Assembly (NCBI RefSeq): GCF_965221945.1 | Contig: NZ_OZ244925.1 | Location: forward strand, 1,488,001-1,552,000 | DNA length: 64,000 nt | Direction: 5' to 3' | Source: Poriferisodalis sp965221945 | GTDB taxonomy: Bacteria; Actinomycetota; Acidimicrobiia; Acidimicrobiales; Poriferisodalaceae | Part shown: in pieces, positions 7,943-16,668 of the stretch | How the letters are laid out: each line of letters begins with the position of its first letter | Numbering within the stretch: the stretch's first letter is position 1 | Made by a program: the position numbers and the translations under genes | The notes under the pieces: generated by a model | The model's input: only the letters and a program-made list of their open reading frames with translations | What the model was told of the DNA's origin: nothing | Databases searched by the model: none

Positions 7943-9244
7943 TCAGTCCGCCAGCGCGGGGGCCCACCCTGAGGCCTCGCGTCGTTTGGTCTCGAGATCG
8001 CGCCACGCGGCGTCGAAGTCGTCGCCGGTGGTGACGCCGTCGATGGCGCCGGGTCCGCGGAGCGCACCTGGATCGGCCGTACCGATGAGCGTGTCCGCAT
8101 CGGGCTGGCGCAGAGCAGCCAAGAACATGCGGCGATGGGTACGGATGCCGGCGTCGGTCGGGCTGAGGTGCTCGGTGGTGCGGTCGAAGATCGGGCCGGG
8201 CGACTCGACAGCCCACTGATCGTGGACATTGATGTCGGCGCCCATGCCGGTGTAGGTCCGCTCGCGCTGCTCGACCGGATCGAACCCCCAGTTGTTCGAC
8301 TGGTCGGCGATCGGGCGGTACTCAGGCAGGGTGACCTGGCTGATGCGCTGGGCTCGCATCACCTCGGCGTCGACGGGTTCGCCGTAGCTGACGAACATCG
8401 AATACCAGTAGCAGTGGTGATCGTCGATGGGCACGTGCCACTGGAAGATGCTCATCTCCCGGCTCATCGCGATCGTGATCGCGTTGGGGAAGATGCAGTT
8501 CGAGATCCGGACGTGGGTGAACTCGTCCCGGTAACGGCGCAGCGTCCGGAACCGGAACCCGAACGGGGTGGGCTCGATGGTGATGTCCGGCGCAGAGGCC
8601 TCCCTCATCAGCTCAGCGACGGTCACGTCGGTGTCCGCGATGGTGTCGCGGAACTGCAGCCCGTACGTGCCGTCCTCAGCGCCAAGGAAGCGATGCAGGA
8701 ACGCCGCGTGCGCCGGGTCTATCCCGACCTCGTGGGCCTGCAGCCAGTTGCACCCCCACATGCCCTTGAACGCGAACACCTGCGGGCCCGGCGCCACGAA
8801 GCAATCCAACCCCGGAAGCTTCGGCGGATCGCCCTCGCCCAGGTACGCCCACATGATGCCGTTGCGCTCGGTGACCGGGTAGTGGACCTGACACACCCTG
8901 GTGTGGAACGTCGACGTCGGCGGCTCTGCCGGTGTCTCGAGACACGCCCCGGTCACATCGAAGAGCCAGCCGTGGAACGGGCACCGCAGGCCGCCGTCCT
9001 CGACCCGGCCATAGGACAGATCGACGCCGCGGTGTGGGCATCGGCGCCCGATCATGCCCAGCCGGCCTCGGTCGTCGCGAAACAGCACGAGGTCCTCGCC
9101 GAGCAAGCGAACCGGGACCACCGGCCGGTCGCCGCCGAGTTCCTCCGTGAGGGCCGCCGGCTGCCAGTACCGGCGAAGCACGTCACCGCCCGGAGTCCCC
9201 GGTCCGCTCTCGGTCAAGAGTCGGTTCTCATCGGCACTGACCAT
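7943..9244 (-). CDS. Rieske non-heme iron oxygenase, alpha subunit (phthalate-dioxygenase-like)
   Basis: A 433-residue oxygenase component. The Rieske [2Fe-2S] site is RRCPHRG...RCPFHGW (Cys69, His71, Cys88, His91). The catalytic domain contains EVGIDPAHAAFLHRFLG, giving the bridging acidic residue and the His ligands of the mononuclear iron. The pattern matches phthalate 4,5-dioxygenase-type single-component oxygenases, which hydroxylate, O-/N-dealkylate or cleave aromatic and N-methyl substrates. The ATG at 9244 is chosen over an in-frame start at 9268 because GGGGAGG lies just before it. No reductase or ferredoxin gene is adjacent. It leads a five-gene operon. Confidence 0.88.
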   Translation of the reverse strand: MVSADENRLLTESGPGTPGGDVLRRYWQPAALTEELGGDRPVVPVRLLGEDLVLFRDDRGRLGMIGRRCPHRGVDLSYGRVEDGGLRCPFHGWLFDVTGACLETPAEPPTSTFHTRVCQVHYPVTERNGIMWAYLGEGDPPKLPGLDCFVAPGPQVFAFKGMWGCNWLQAHEVGIDPAHAAFLHRFLGAEDGTYGLQFRDTIADTDVTVAELMREASAPDITIEPTPFGFRFRTLRRYRDEFTHVRISNCIFPNAITIAMSREMSIFQWHVPIDDHHCYWYSMFVSYGEPVDAEVMRAQRISQVTLPEYRPIADQSNNWGFDPVEQRERTYTGMGADINVHDQWAVESPGPIFDRTTEHLSPTDAGIRTHRRMFLAALRQPDADTLIGTADPGALRGPGAIDGVTTGDDFDAAWRDLETKRREASGWAPALAD

Positions 9245-9381
9245 GCGAACCTCCCCCCGGTCGTGCAATACGAGGACTCACGGTCGTCTAGCAGGCGATG
9301 CTAGAGGTGAGTCCAGACCCGAGTAGTAGTTTCAGCGACGAGCCAGACCGGCCAGCCACGGCAGGCAAAGAGAAGGATGCA

Positions 9382-10224
9382 ATGCCGAAGCACCTGACCG
9401 CCGCCCAAGTCGACCACTACCGCGACCGCGGCTACATCGCGCCGGTCGATCTTCTGACCGAGAGCGAGGCGGCCGAGGCGCGGGCGAAGCTCGAGGCCTT
9501 CGAGGCCCGCAACGGCGGCCCGCTCGGCGGCGCTCAGCGTGCCGGCGGCCATCTGTTGTGGCCATGGATCGACGAACTTATGCGCCACGAGACCCTGCTC
9601 GACGCAGTCGAGGACCTGATCGGCCCCGACATCTTGTGCTGGAACTCGATCTTCTGGATCAAGGAGCCGGGTTCGCCGAGCTACGTCGGTTGGCACCAAG
9701 ACCTCGAGTACTGGGGACTCGACAACGACGAGCTCGTCAGCGCATGGATCGCACTCTCGCCCGCTTCCGAGGCAGCCGGCGCAATGTCGGTTCTCCCCGG
9801 AAGCCACCGGGAACTCCTCTCCCACGACGAGACCTACCACGCAGACAACATGCTGACTCGGGGCCAGGAGCTCAAGATCGAGGTCTCCGAGCGAGAGGTC
9901 GCCTCGATGGCACTCGAGCCCGGCCAGATGTCCATGCACAACGTGCGGCTCGCGCACGGATCGGGACCGAACACCACCGACGACCGCCGCATCGGTCTGT
10001 CGCTGCAGTACATACCGACCCGAACCAAGCAGCGCCTCGTCGACTGGGACTTCGCCACCCTCGTCCGCGGAACCGACACATACGGTCACTTCGAGCTGAC
10101 CCCGCGACCACAAAGAGACTTCGATCCCGTCGCAGTCGAGTTCCACCAGCGAGCCGGCGTGGCACTCCGCGAACTCCTCTACCAGGGTGCCGAGCGCCCG
10201 GCCGAACGAGCCCCGACGCTATAG
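9382..10224 (+). CDS. Phytanoyl-CoA dioxygenase (PhyH) family protein
   Basis: A 280-residue Fe(II)/2-oxoglutarate oxygenase with a complete metal triad: His105 and Asp107 in GWHQDLEYW and His192 in RLAHGSGPN. DDRRIGLSLQY supplies the 2-oxoglutarate Arg, and GAMSVLPGSHR is the family signature. The start ATG at 9382 has AAGGA upstream; an in-frame extension to 9298 lacks homology. It diverges from the Rieske operon with about 137 bp between the starts, so both may be controlled from that gap. It is more canonical than the PhyH protein at 1301. Confidence 0.88.
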   Translation: MPKHLTAAQVDHYRDRGYIAPVDLLTESEAAEARAKLEAFEARNGGPLGGAQRAGGHLLWPWIDELMRHETLLDAVEDLIGPDILCWNSIFWIKEPGSPSYVGWHQDLEYWGLDNDELVSAWIALSPASEAAGAMSVLPGSHRELLSHDETYHADNMLTRGQELKIEVSEREVASMALEPGQMSMHNVRLAHGSGPNTTDDRRIGLSLQYIPTRTKQRLVDWDFATLVRGTDTYGHFELTPRPQRDFDPVAVEFHQRAGVALRELLYQGAERPAERAPTL

Positions 10225-10709
10225 CTGCGCCCTGTTCCTGGTGTCGGAGGGGCGAGTTTAACCCTAAGTACACGCGGCCCCTGGACCGCCGAACTGATCG
10301 CTGCGTGACGCGAAGTCGCTAGTCAGAGACTCACGACGGGGTTTTTGGCACCCACACCTACCGCTCTCTCGGACAATTGCCCCCCGCTGGGCAACCAACA
10401 ATCAACCGCGGCCGCTTCCCAGCCGCGGCTACGCGTCGTCAGATCCACCCGCTGCGACGGACTCATCAACGAATACCGAAACGCCGCCTGACCAGCCACG
10501 ACCGAGTATCGGGCACCTTCGTGTGTCCTGAAGGGAAGTGATGACGATGTAGAAGGTCGCCAGCACGGACCGTGCTGTGCCAGTGATGGAGGTAGGTCCT
10601 CTGGGGTCGCCGTGCAGGCGGAGATCCCAAACCACCGCAAGCTGCGTCGGTCAAGAGCCGGCAGACCGCGTGACCCAACCCGACCCCACGGGGCCCAAGG
10701 GGAGCGTGC
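10225..10709. other. Intergenic stretch without a recognisable gene
   Basis: Open frames exist on both strands, the longest on the minus strand, but none shows a family motif or a convincing ribosome site. A minus-strand frame contains FPSGHT, which resembles the PAP2 phosphatase His motif, but nothing around it fits. The stretch leads into a zone of gene fragments and is probably debris or simple spacer. Confidence 0.5.
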
Positions 10710-11006
10710 GTGACGGATCGAACTGAGCACCGCTTCGAGGGCGTCTTGTACGAGCTCCCGTCCAACTACCCGCACATCATGAACGTCGCGATGGACGTGC
10801 CCAAACGGGTGTCCGACGCGTTCGCGGCGCGGGGCCAAGCATCGATGATCGTCGCCGTCGGCCTGAGCCGCGTCTACCTCGGTGCCCACTGGCCGACCGA
10901 TGTCATCGGCGGCGCAATCGTCGGCGCTGGGCTGATCCTCGTCGCCGAACGCGTCATGGTCCACGAACGCACGCACGGCGGCTGCCGATGCGCGCTCGCC
11001 ATGTGA
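10710..11006 (+). pseudogene. Chimeric fragment: DUF1905-like start fused to PAP2 phosphatase tail
   Basis: A 98-residue frame. Residues 7-43 (HRFEGVLYELP to MDVPKRVSDAFAARG) look like the beginning of a DUF1905 beta-barrel protein. From about residue 45 it switches to GLSRVYLGAHWPTDVIGGA plus a hydrophobic helix, the third active-site motif and last membrane helix of PAP2-type phosphatases. The first two PAP2 motifs (KxxxxxxRP and PSGH) are absent, so no phosphatase activity is expected. A GTG start with GGGGAG upstream could still drive translation. It is most simply a recombination product of two gene fragments. Confidence 0.55.
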
Positions 11007-11337
11007 CGGCGCCGCGACGAGGACGCAGCGGCCCACGCTGGGGTACCCCGGGAAGCAGATCGGCATCGAGATCGCCCTGCCGGAAGGCGAGGAAGACCAG
11101 TGGTCCCATGATGGTGAAGACCTCGGCGTGTACGAATCCGGCCAGGCTGGTGATGTCCTCGATGCCGAACAGCGACTTCATGGTCTCGGGCATGGCCTCG
11201 ACGTAGTCGGCGAGCTCGGTCTCGACGCTCGGGTAGAGGGCCATGACCCAGACGATCATCAGCCCGAGGCCGATGCCGTAGCCGATCACCCCGCGTCGGC
11301 AATCCTGGAGACCTCGGGCCACGACCGCCGCCGTCAT
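10954..11337 (-). pseudogene. Truncated ABC-2-type transporter permease
   Basis: The first 85 or so residues resemble the N-terminus of an ABC-2 permease of the bacitracin/antibiotic-export kind: a cytoplasmic start, a hydrophobic segment GVIGYGIGLGLMIVWVMALYP, then an amphipathic ETMKSLFG region and a second hydrophobic stretch ending near FLAFRQG. After about 11085 the frame becomes Arg/Pro-rich and non-homologous. Family members are usually about 250-280 residues with six helices, so most of the protein is missing. Its start overlaps the ATPase stop by 4 nt, as in an intact export operon. Its end overlaps the PAP2 chimera on the other strand. Confidence 0.65.
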
Positions 11338-12249
11338 CGGCTCTCTCCGGCTGGTGGGGTGTCGCTGCGGTAGTAGTCGAGGAAGATGTCTTCGAGGTCG
11401 GCCTCCCGGACATGGAGGTCGACGATCTCGTGGTCGACGGCGACCTTCATCAACTGGATGAGAGGCCCTTCCACCTCGACCCTGGCGGCTCGCCCGTCGA
11501 TGTCGACTTTGCGCACACCATCGACTCTCTCCAAGCGCGTCGGCTCGATCGGCACCGCGAACTCGAAGTCGACGCGGCGCACCGCCATCTGCTTCAGCTG
11601 GCTCACTTCGGCCACCTCGACAAGCGAGCCGTCGCGAATGATCCCGACCCGGTCAGCCACCCGCTCCACCTCGGAGAGGGTGTGTGAGGAAAGAAACAGT
11701 GTTCGGCCCTCGTCACGGATCTCGCGGGCCAGGTTCTGGAACTCGCGTTGTAGCAGCGGGTCGAGACCAAGTGTCGGTTCGTCGAGGATCATGAGCTCCG
11801 GTTCGTGCATGAGGGCCTGTACCAGCGCGAGCTTCTGCCGGTTGCCCATGGACAGGTCCCGGATCGGTCGACCCAGCTCGACAGCGAACCGATCGACCAG
11901 ATCCGCCAATGGCCGCAGTGATATCCCGCCTCGTAGCTTTGCGAGGTAGTCGAACATCTCGGCCCCAGTCAGCCGCTCATAGAAGGCGAACTCCCCGGGC
12001 AGGAACGCGCCGCTGGACCGCGTCGCGCTCGCGCCAGCAGTCGAGGCCGAGCACCCTCCCGCAGCCTGATGTCGGGCGGATTTGCCCTACCAGCAAATGG
12101 ATGGTCGTCGACTTCCCCGCGCCGTTCGGTCCGAGAAAGCCGAACACCTCACCTGACCGCACATCGAGATCCACGTCCTCGACTCCGCGTTGGCGGCGGT
12201 AGTACTTGGTCAACCGCGTCGAGTCGATGGCCAGGTCGACGCCGGTCAT
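11334..12249 (-). pseudogene. ABC transporter ATPase, frameshifted
   Basis: The gene is read in two frames. From the ATG at 12249 come FGFLGPNGAGKSTT (Walker A) and GRVLGLDCW. Near 12005 the frame shifts, and the second frame gives FLPGEFAFYERLTGAEMFDYL, then LSMGNRQKLALVQAL (signature), LMILDEPTLGLDP (Walker B) and LFLSSHTLSEVERVADRV (H-loop). Joined, they form a normal drug-export-type ATPase of about 305 residues. The break looks like loss of a single base. Since the partner permease is truncated as well, real decay is more likely than a sequencing error. Confidence 0.75.
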
Positions 12250-12511
12250 GGCTCAGAGCCTGGGGCTGCTGGATGGTGACACGGCAGGCGCATAGTAGGT
12301 CTCCTCGGCGAGGACGGCCCGTTCATCCTGGCGAGCGTCACCAGCTCGAGCCGGTCACCCGCCTGTACCTCGACAACCGCCCGGCCACATTCGCAGCCGA
12401 GCTCGAGCAGGCGAGACCCCGGTCGCACCGCCACCGCCCGTGTGACGCCTGCCGGCGAGGGGGCGGGCAGGCCGATTACCACGAACAGACCGCCAGACCA
12501 CGACGAGACCG

Positions 12512-12661
12512 ATGCATATCGAGGTGACCGACACTGTCGAAGCACTGGAGGTCGTGGCCGGCGACGAGGACGCACGAGAGGCCGTCGCGCAGGACGATCT
12601 CGTCGAAGCGGAGCTCCTCGTCGAGGAAATCTCCATCGACGGCATGTGCGGGGTGTACTGA
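12512..12661 (+). CDS. mftA: Mycofactocin precursor peptide MftA
   Basis: A 49-residue acidic peptide ending in LVEEISIDGMCGVY, the diagnostic C-terminus of MftA. In the known pathway MftB presents the peptide to the radical-SAM enzyme MftC, which decarboxylates the terminal Tyr and links it to the preceding Val. The product becomes the redox cofactor mycofactocin after further processing. The precursor looks intact. The downstream mftB has lost its start codon and is frameshifted, and mftC is reduced to its first codons, so this copy is probably orphaned unless maturation genes lie elsewhere. It is too short to be found by length-filtered gene calling. Confidence 0.88.
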   Translation: MHIEVTDTVEALEVVAGDEDAREAVAQDDLVEAELLVEEISIDGMCGVY

Positions 12662-12664
12662 GCC

Positions 12665-12986
12665 ATCTCCGCTCAGCCCGATTCCCCGGAAGGCTTCGAC
12701 CCTGAGGCCCCGTATCGCCTCAGTTCCAAGGTCGCATTGCGGGCCGAGCCGTTCGGCGCTGGCCTACCACTTCGACTCCCGTCGGCTCGTCTTCGTGAAG
12801 GCCACCGGCCTCGTCGAGGTCGTCCGGTCACTCGAACACCACGACAGCGTCGAGCTCGCCCTCGACGCGGCCATCGAGGCTGGACTGATCGACGAGCGCC
12901 AGCGCGCCAGCTACGCGTCGGGGCTCGAAGCGCTGGCGGGGTCGGGGATCATCGAGGCTCGACCCGTGGCCGAGGTACCGGCATGA
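12665..12986 (+). pseudogene. mftB: mftB remnant (mycofactocin chaperone), start lost and frameshifted
   Basis: The expected position of mftB, 3 nt after mftA, reads ATC-TCC-GCT instead of ATG-TCC-GCT, so the start codon appears mutated. The frame then gives FDPEAPYRLSSKVALRAEPFGA. At about 12768 it shifts to LAYHFDSRRLVFVKATGLVEVV and on to GIIEARPVAEVPA, the usual C-terminal part of MftB. The shift is consistent with loss of CG from a CGCG run. Joined, it is about 106 residues, normal for this RiPP-recognition (PqqD-like) protein. Its TGA overlaps the ATG of mftC, the ancestral arrangement. Confidence 0.8.
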
Positions 12987-13060
12987 CGGCAGCAAAACGC
13001 CGCCGCTCACTGCGCAGCTCGAGCGGCGGCTCGACGCTCCTATAGGCCTGACGTGAACTG
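12983..13060 (+). pseudogene. mftC: mftC 5' remnant (mycofactocin radical SAM maturase)
   Basis: The ATG overlapping the mftB stop opens a 20-codon frame that ends at once. In a second frame, entered at an AAAA run, the DNA reads TPPLTAQLERRLDAPIGLT, which matches the conserved N-terminal region of MftC (usually ...LDAPICLTWELTYACNL). Homology stops at 13060, before the radical-SAM CxxxCxxC motif. What follows is unrelated spacer leading to the dimethylformamidase gene on the other strand. The maturase is therefore deleted here, not only frameshifted. Confidence 0.7.
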
Positions 13061-13147
13061 GCCCTGGGTGCCGTGATCGCTGTGGATCAGGGTCTCGTCA
13101 GGCTCCCGGCTCTCGATAGCCATCCCGATCAGGCTGACGAAGAGGGG

Positions 13148-15265
13148 TCACGGAAGCTCGAACGGCGCCTGGTCGAGGAATCGCCGCACGACGTTGGTAG
13201 TGATCTGGGCTATGTCGTTGTCCCAGCCGTCTCGGGCCAGCGCGCCAAACCACGAGATCGAACCGACCGAGAACACCGCGCCCCCGTTCGGGGTCTCGAA
13301 GAACGTCATGTCGGCCCGGACGTATGGGTCGGGCGTTGGGAAGGTCACGGCGGCCTCGAACTCCTCCTTGGTGCGGATCATGTCCGGCCCGAAGTCAGTG
13401 GCAGATGCCAGGACAATGGCGTGCTCGGGCGATCCGAGGCGAGTGTCGTAGCGGTCGACCTCCTGGCCAGCAGCCCCGCCGCCCAGTCCCGAAGTCCCGA
13501 TCCGCTCTCCGTGTACCCCGTCGAAGATCCATGCGGCCCGTGAGGTATAGCTCGCCTCAGTCCGCTCGTAGTAGCTGGCGCGGTCGAATCCCTGGGCGGC
13601 GAAGCCGATCCCCACGAGCTCGTTCGGTGCTCGGCCGAGTCGCCGCCACAGCCCGCCGTACTCGCCGCCGAAGGCGTGGTAGCTCTCGCCCGGCTCGCAC
13701 TGCCAATTCCGCACCCCATCCTCGGCGCGACGCAGCTCGATCGCACCGGGCCAACTGTCGCTGAATGCGACCCGCCAGTAGAACCCGTTGCCCCCCGCGT
13801 AGATCAGCCTTCCACCGCCGCGCTGCCACTGCTCGAGCCCGTCGAGCATCACCGTGGACCAGTACTCGGGATGCGACCCGCTGACGATCACCCGGTCCGG
13901 AGCGAGCGCGTCGACGCCCTCGGCATGTAGGTCTTCGTCGGTGACGATGTCATGCCCGACGGCAAGGTGATCGAGGAAGGCATTGATCACTGTGTCAGGC
14001 GTGAAGTTCCAGCCGTCTGCCCCAGGACGCAGCTGGAGCACCGGGCGACGTCTCGAGCTGAACATGACGCCGCTGCCGTCGGAGTGCTTCTCGTAGGTCG
14101 AAAGACCGAGCTCGGGATGGTCCCTCACGTACTCGTGCTCGGGGCGGAGCCGCGTCCTTGATTCGACGAAATCGGTCCCCTCGAAGAGCATCCGGTGGTT
14201 CGCGTAGGCCATGTACGTGCAAGAGGGCATCAGCAGCGCGATGTCAGCGGTCGGCGCACCGATCGCCGGGCGCACGAAGAACGGGATTCGGTCGTCGCCG
14301 GCGTCGCCGCGCAGACGGAACGCGTAGATCCCGCTGGCCAGATCGGCAGGCAGATCCAACGACGCAGTCTCCTGCCATCCGGCGTCGTACAGGTCGTCGC
14401 TGTGGAAATGGATCGCGTCGTAGTGAGTCGGCTCGTCGCACCAACGATGCACGGTGCCGTTCCAGGCGGGGCCGGTTACGGCGCGGGCGGGGAGCTGGTG
14501 GAGCTCGAGTGGGCGATCGACGCCGCCCAGATCCGCGATGGTCCGATCGCCGATGTCCGAGCTGAAGTCCCAGCTGAGCTCCAGACCATCGACGCCGAGT
14601 CGCGGCGACGAGATGCGCCCGTCGAAGCGACCACCGCTTGGCGATGCAGCCAGCAACATCGTCTGGAGATCGACTGGGCCGGTTGAGCCGTCGCCGATGG
14701 TCGGCTCGGGATCGACCTCGAGGAGGTCACGGCCCGGTGAGACTGTTGGCGCTGTCGTAGCCAGAGCGGTGATAGCTCCTGTTTCGAGGTCGACGTCGAG
14801 CTCGATGCGGTACCACCTCCGTCCGGCAATAGGTCGAGAACGAAGGCGCAGCTCAGCTACGCTCGATCGGGCGATCAGGTGGCCACTGTCGAGGGCGATT
14901 TCGACCACTGTGCCCGTGGTTCCCTCCAGCACGACGACCGGCTGCGACTCGGACGGCCTGGTCGCCATGAGCGCGAACTCGAGCTGCAATGTTTGAGCGG
15001 CGGTGAGCCCCTTGAGATCGACGCTCGCAAAGGACCCCGGTATCAGGGCCGCTTCGGAGAGATCGACCCGGTCGGGTAGGCTGCTGTCGATTTCGGTCTC
15101 GGAGAATCCCGGCCCATAGCGAGTGCGGTCACCGCAGCTGATCCGGACGATGTCAAGGGTCGCAGGACCGGGGCTGTGGCTCGAAGCCTTCAGGCTGATG
15201 TGGTCACCGGCGCGGAGTGAGAGCGGCTCGCAGTACCCAGTGATCTGCTTCGGCCTATCGTCCAT
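13148..15265 (-). CDS. N,N-dimethylformamidase large-subunit family protein
   Basis: A 705-residue protein matching the beta/large subunit of N,N-dimethylformamidase, which hydrolyses dimethylformamide to formate and dimethylamine at a mononuclear iron. The N-terminal half holds beta-sandwich domains (about 1-240), then YDAIHFHSDDLYDAGW and SGIYAFRLRGD. The C-terminal half is the DMFA2 glutamine-amidotransferase-like domain, with YMAYAN, LSTYEKHSDGSG, VSGSHPEYW, AGGNGFYW and TPNGGAVFSVGSISW. Tyr391, His465 and Glu467 line up with the Tyr/His/Glu iron ligands known for the family. No small-subunit gene was recognised beside it, though some homologues lack one. The next gene upstream on this strand is an oxidative N-demethylase. 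Confidence 0.85.
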   Translation of the reverse strand: MDDRPKQITGYCEPLSLRAGDHISLKASSHSPGPATLDIVRISCGDRTRYGPGFSETEIDSSLPDRVDLSEAALIPGSFASVDLKGLTAAQTLQLEFALMATRPSESQPVVVLEGTTGTVVEIALDSGHLIARSSVAELRLRSRPIAGRRWYRIELDVDLETGAITALATTAPTVSPGRDLLEVDPEPTIGDGSTGPVDLQTMLLAASPSGGRFDGRISSPRLGVDGLELSWDFSSDIGDRTIADLGGVDRPLELHQLPARAVTGPAWNGTVHRWCDEPTHYDAIHFHSDDLYDAGWQETASLDLPADLASGIYAFRLRGDAGDDRIPFFVRPAIGAPTADIALLMPSCTYMAYANHRMLFEGTDFVESRTRLRPEHEYVRDHPELGLSTYEKHSDGSGVMFSSRRRPVLQLRPGADGWNFTPDTVINAFLDHLAVGHDIVTDEDLHAEGVDALAPDRVIVSGSHPEYWSTVMLDGLEQWQRGGGRLIYAGGNGFYWRVAFSDSWPGAIELRRAEDGVRNWQCEPGESYHAFGGEYGGLWRRLGRAPNELVGIGFAAQGFDRASYYERTEASYTSRAAWIFDGVHGERIGTSGLGGGAAGQEVDRYDTRLGSPEHAIVLASATDFGPDMIRTKEEFEAAVTFPTPDPYVRADMTFFETPNGGAVFSVGSISWFGALARDGWDNDIAQITTNVVRRFLDQAPFELP

Positions 15266-15445
15266 CGAACGTGTCTAGCGCGGCCCGATCGAGCGTGTTG
15301 CTGACCGAAGAGGTCCGAGGGCGCGAGTCTCACCGGCCCCGGCATCGAAAGCGCCGGCGCCCCCGAGAACCCCGCTCACAGCAGCCGGGGCCGGGGACGC
15401 TGACCACCCGCTCGGTACTGCGGGAACGGAGCGATCCACTGGCAC

Positions 15446-16352
15446 TCAGCCAGTACTGATGGAGCCCAGCCAGGCGGTGACGTCGTCGATCCAGCCATAG
15501 CGCCCACCCCGGCTCTCGACGAGTTCGGGAGTCCAGTCTTTGATCGCTTCGAGGAGTCGTGCGGCGAGGTCAGGGAGCCTTGTCAGCGCCGCCGATGGTG
15601 CGAGCTGGACGCGGATCGTGAACAGGATGGCCCCTGTAGCGGGCAATCGTCGCAGTGTCTGACGCTCGCTGCGGAGCCAAAGGTGGTCGGGGTGAAAGGC
15701 ATCGGGCTGACGAAGCGCGCTCTGGTCGGGAGCGAACAGGAGGGGGTGGGCGCTGAAGCCCCAGTTGCGGCGTGAGACGATCCGGTCCGGGGAGAGCCGG
15801 TCGAAGAACCGCGACACCCGGGTGGCAAGATCATGCTCATAATGGGGGACGGGTCCGTGGACGTCCTCCTGGAGTCGGCCGAGCTTGTCGCCGAGTCGCC
15901 CAGTAGGTCGGGAAGCCCACCAACCCCGCGGTCAAACGCCAGCCACCGTCGGCTTGCTCCATGACGCACAGGTCCTCCTGTATGGCGAGGCCGGCTCTGG
16001 CCAGCGGTGGGGCGATCGTGTCGTCCCACTCCGACAGCGCTTCAGGCAAGTGGCGGGCCAGCCAGTCGTGGACGAGCCCGCTTGCTTCGGCGCAAGAGCC
16101 CTCGCTCCCGGGGAGCGCAGCGAACACCTCCCCATGGGCCTCGTCGTGGAGTCTGCGCTTGAGGGCGAGCTCGCTGGCGCGAAGCTCGTCGGCGCGCAGC
16201 CAGTCCGCCTCCTCGATGCCCCGCGTGCCCATGCGTTGATACGGAACGCCGGCATGCACGCTGACCCGGTCGAGCTCATCGAGCCAGCGCAGGTCGGCGT
16301 TGCGGTACCGCTCGATGTCGATCGGGTAGGCGTGCGGGTCGACCGGGATCAT
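15446..16352 (-). pseudogene. Heme-dependent oxidative N-demethylase (DUF3445), one frameshift
   Basis: The N-terminal two-thirds, from the ATG at 16352, reads IPVDPHAYPIDIERYRN...QEDLCVMEQADGGWRLTAGLVGFPTYW. Near 15888 the frame changes by one base at TGGG, and the rest continues RLGDKLGRLQEDVHGPVPHYE...FFDRLSPDRIVSRRNWGFSAHPLLFAP. Joined, this is a DUF3445 protein of about 300 residues. DUF3445 is the catalytic subunit family of heme-dependent N-demethylases, including dimethylamine monooxygenase. A neighbouring dimethylformamidase that would release dimethylamine supports that role. A single extra G in a G-run could be a sequencing error, in which case the gene is intact. Confidence 0.75.
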
Positions 16353-16668
16353 GGCGAACCCACGCGGGCTCGCCAATCATGGCGGATCCAGACCCGGTCC
16401 AGCTCGCCGGTCACTGCGCGATCGTCGCACACGTTCCGGCAAAACGCCCCCGCGAACATCACCAGAATGCGTCACGGACCAGCACGCATCTGGCCGGCAC
16501 GAGCGGGGCTCGAGGTCGAGCCGAGCAGATCGGCTCGAGTTTGCTGGCCAGCGCTCGGTTGCCTGATCGTTGCCAGGTCGTGGCATCGCTGTGAGCGGAG
16601 AGCGTCGCTGACGAAGGGCGGGGTCGTGGCGCCGTCACAGGATAGATCCGCCTGTCCGAGGAGTACCG

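Noticed and set aside
10466..10765. Minus-strand FPSGHT, resembling the PAP2 phosphatase His motif, near a PAP2 fragment on the plus strand
   Set aside because: The surrounding residues do not fit PAP2 and the strand is opposite, so chance is the simpler explanation.
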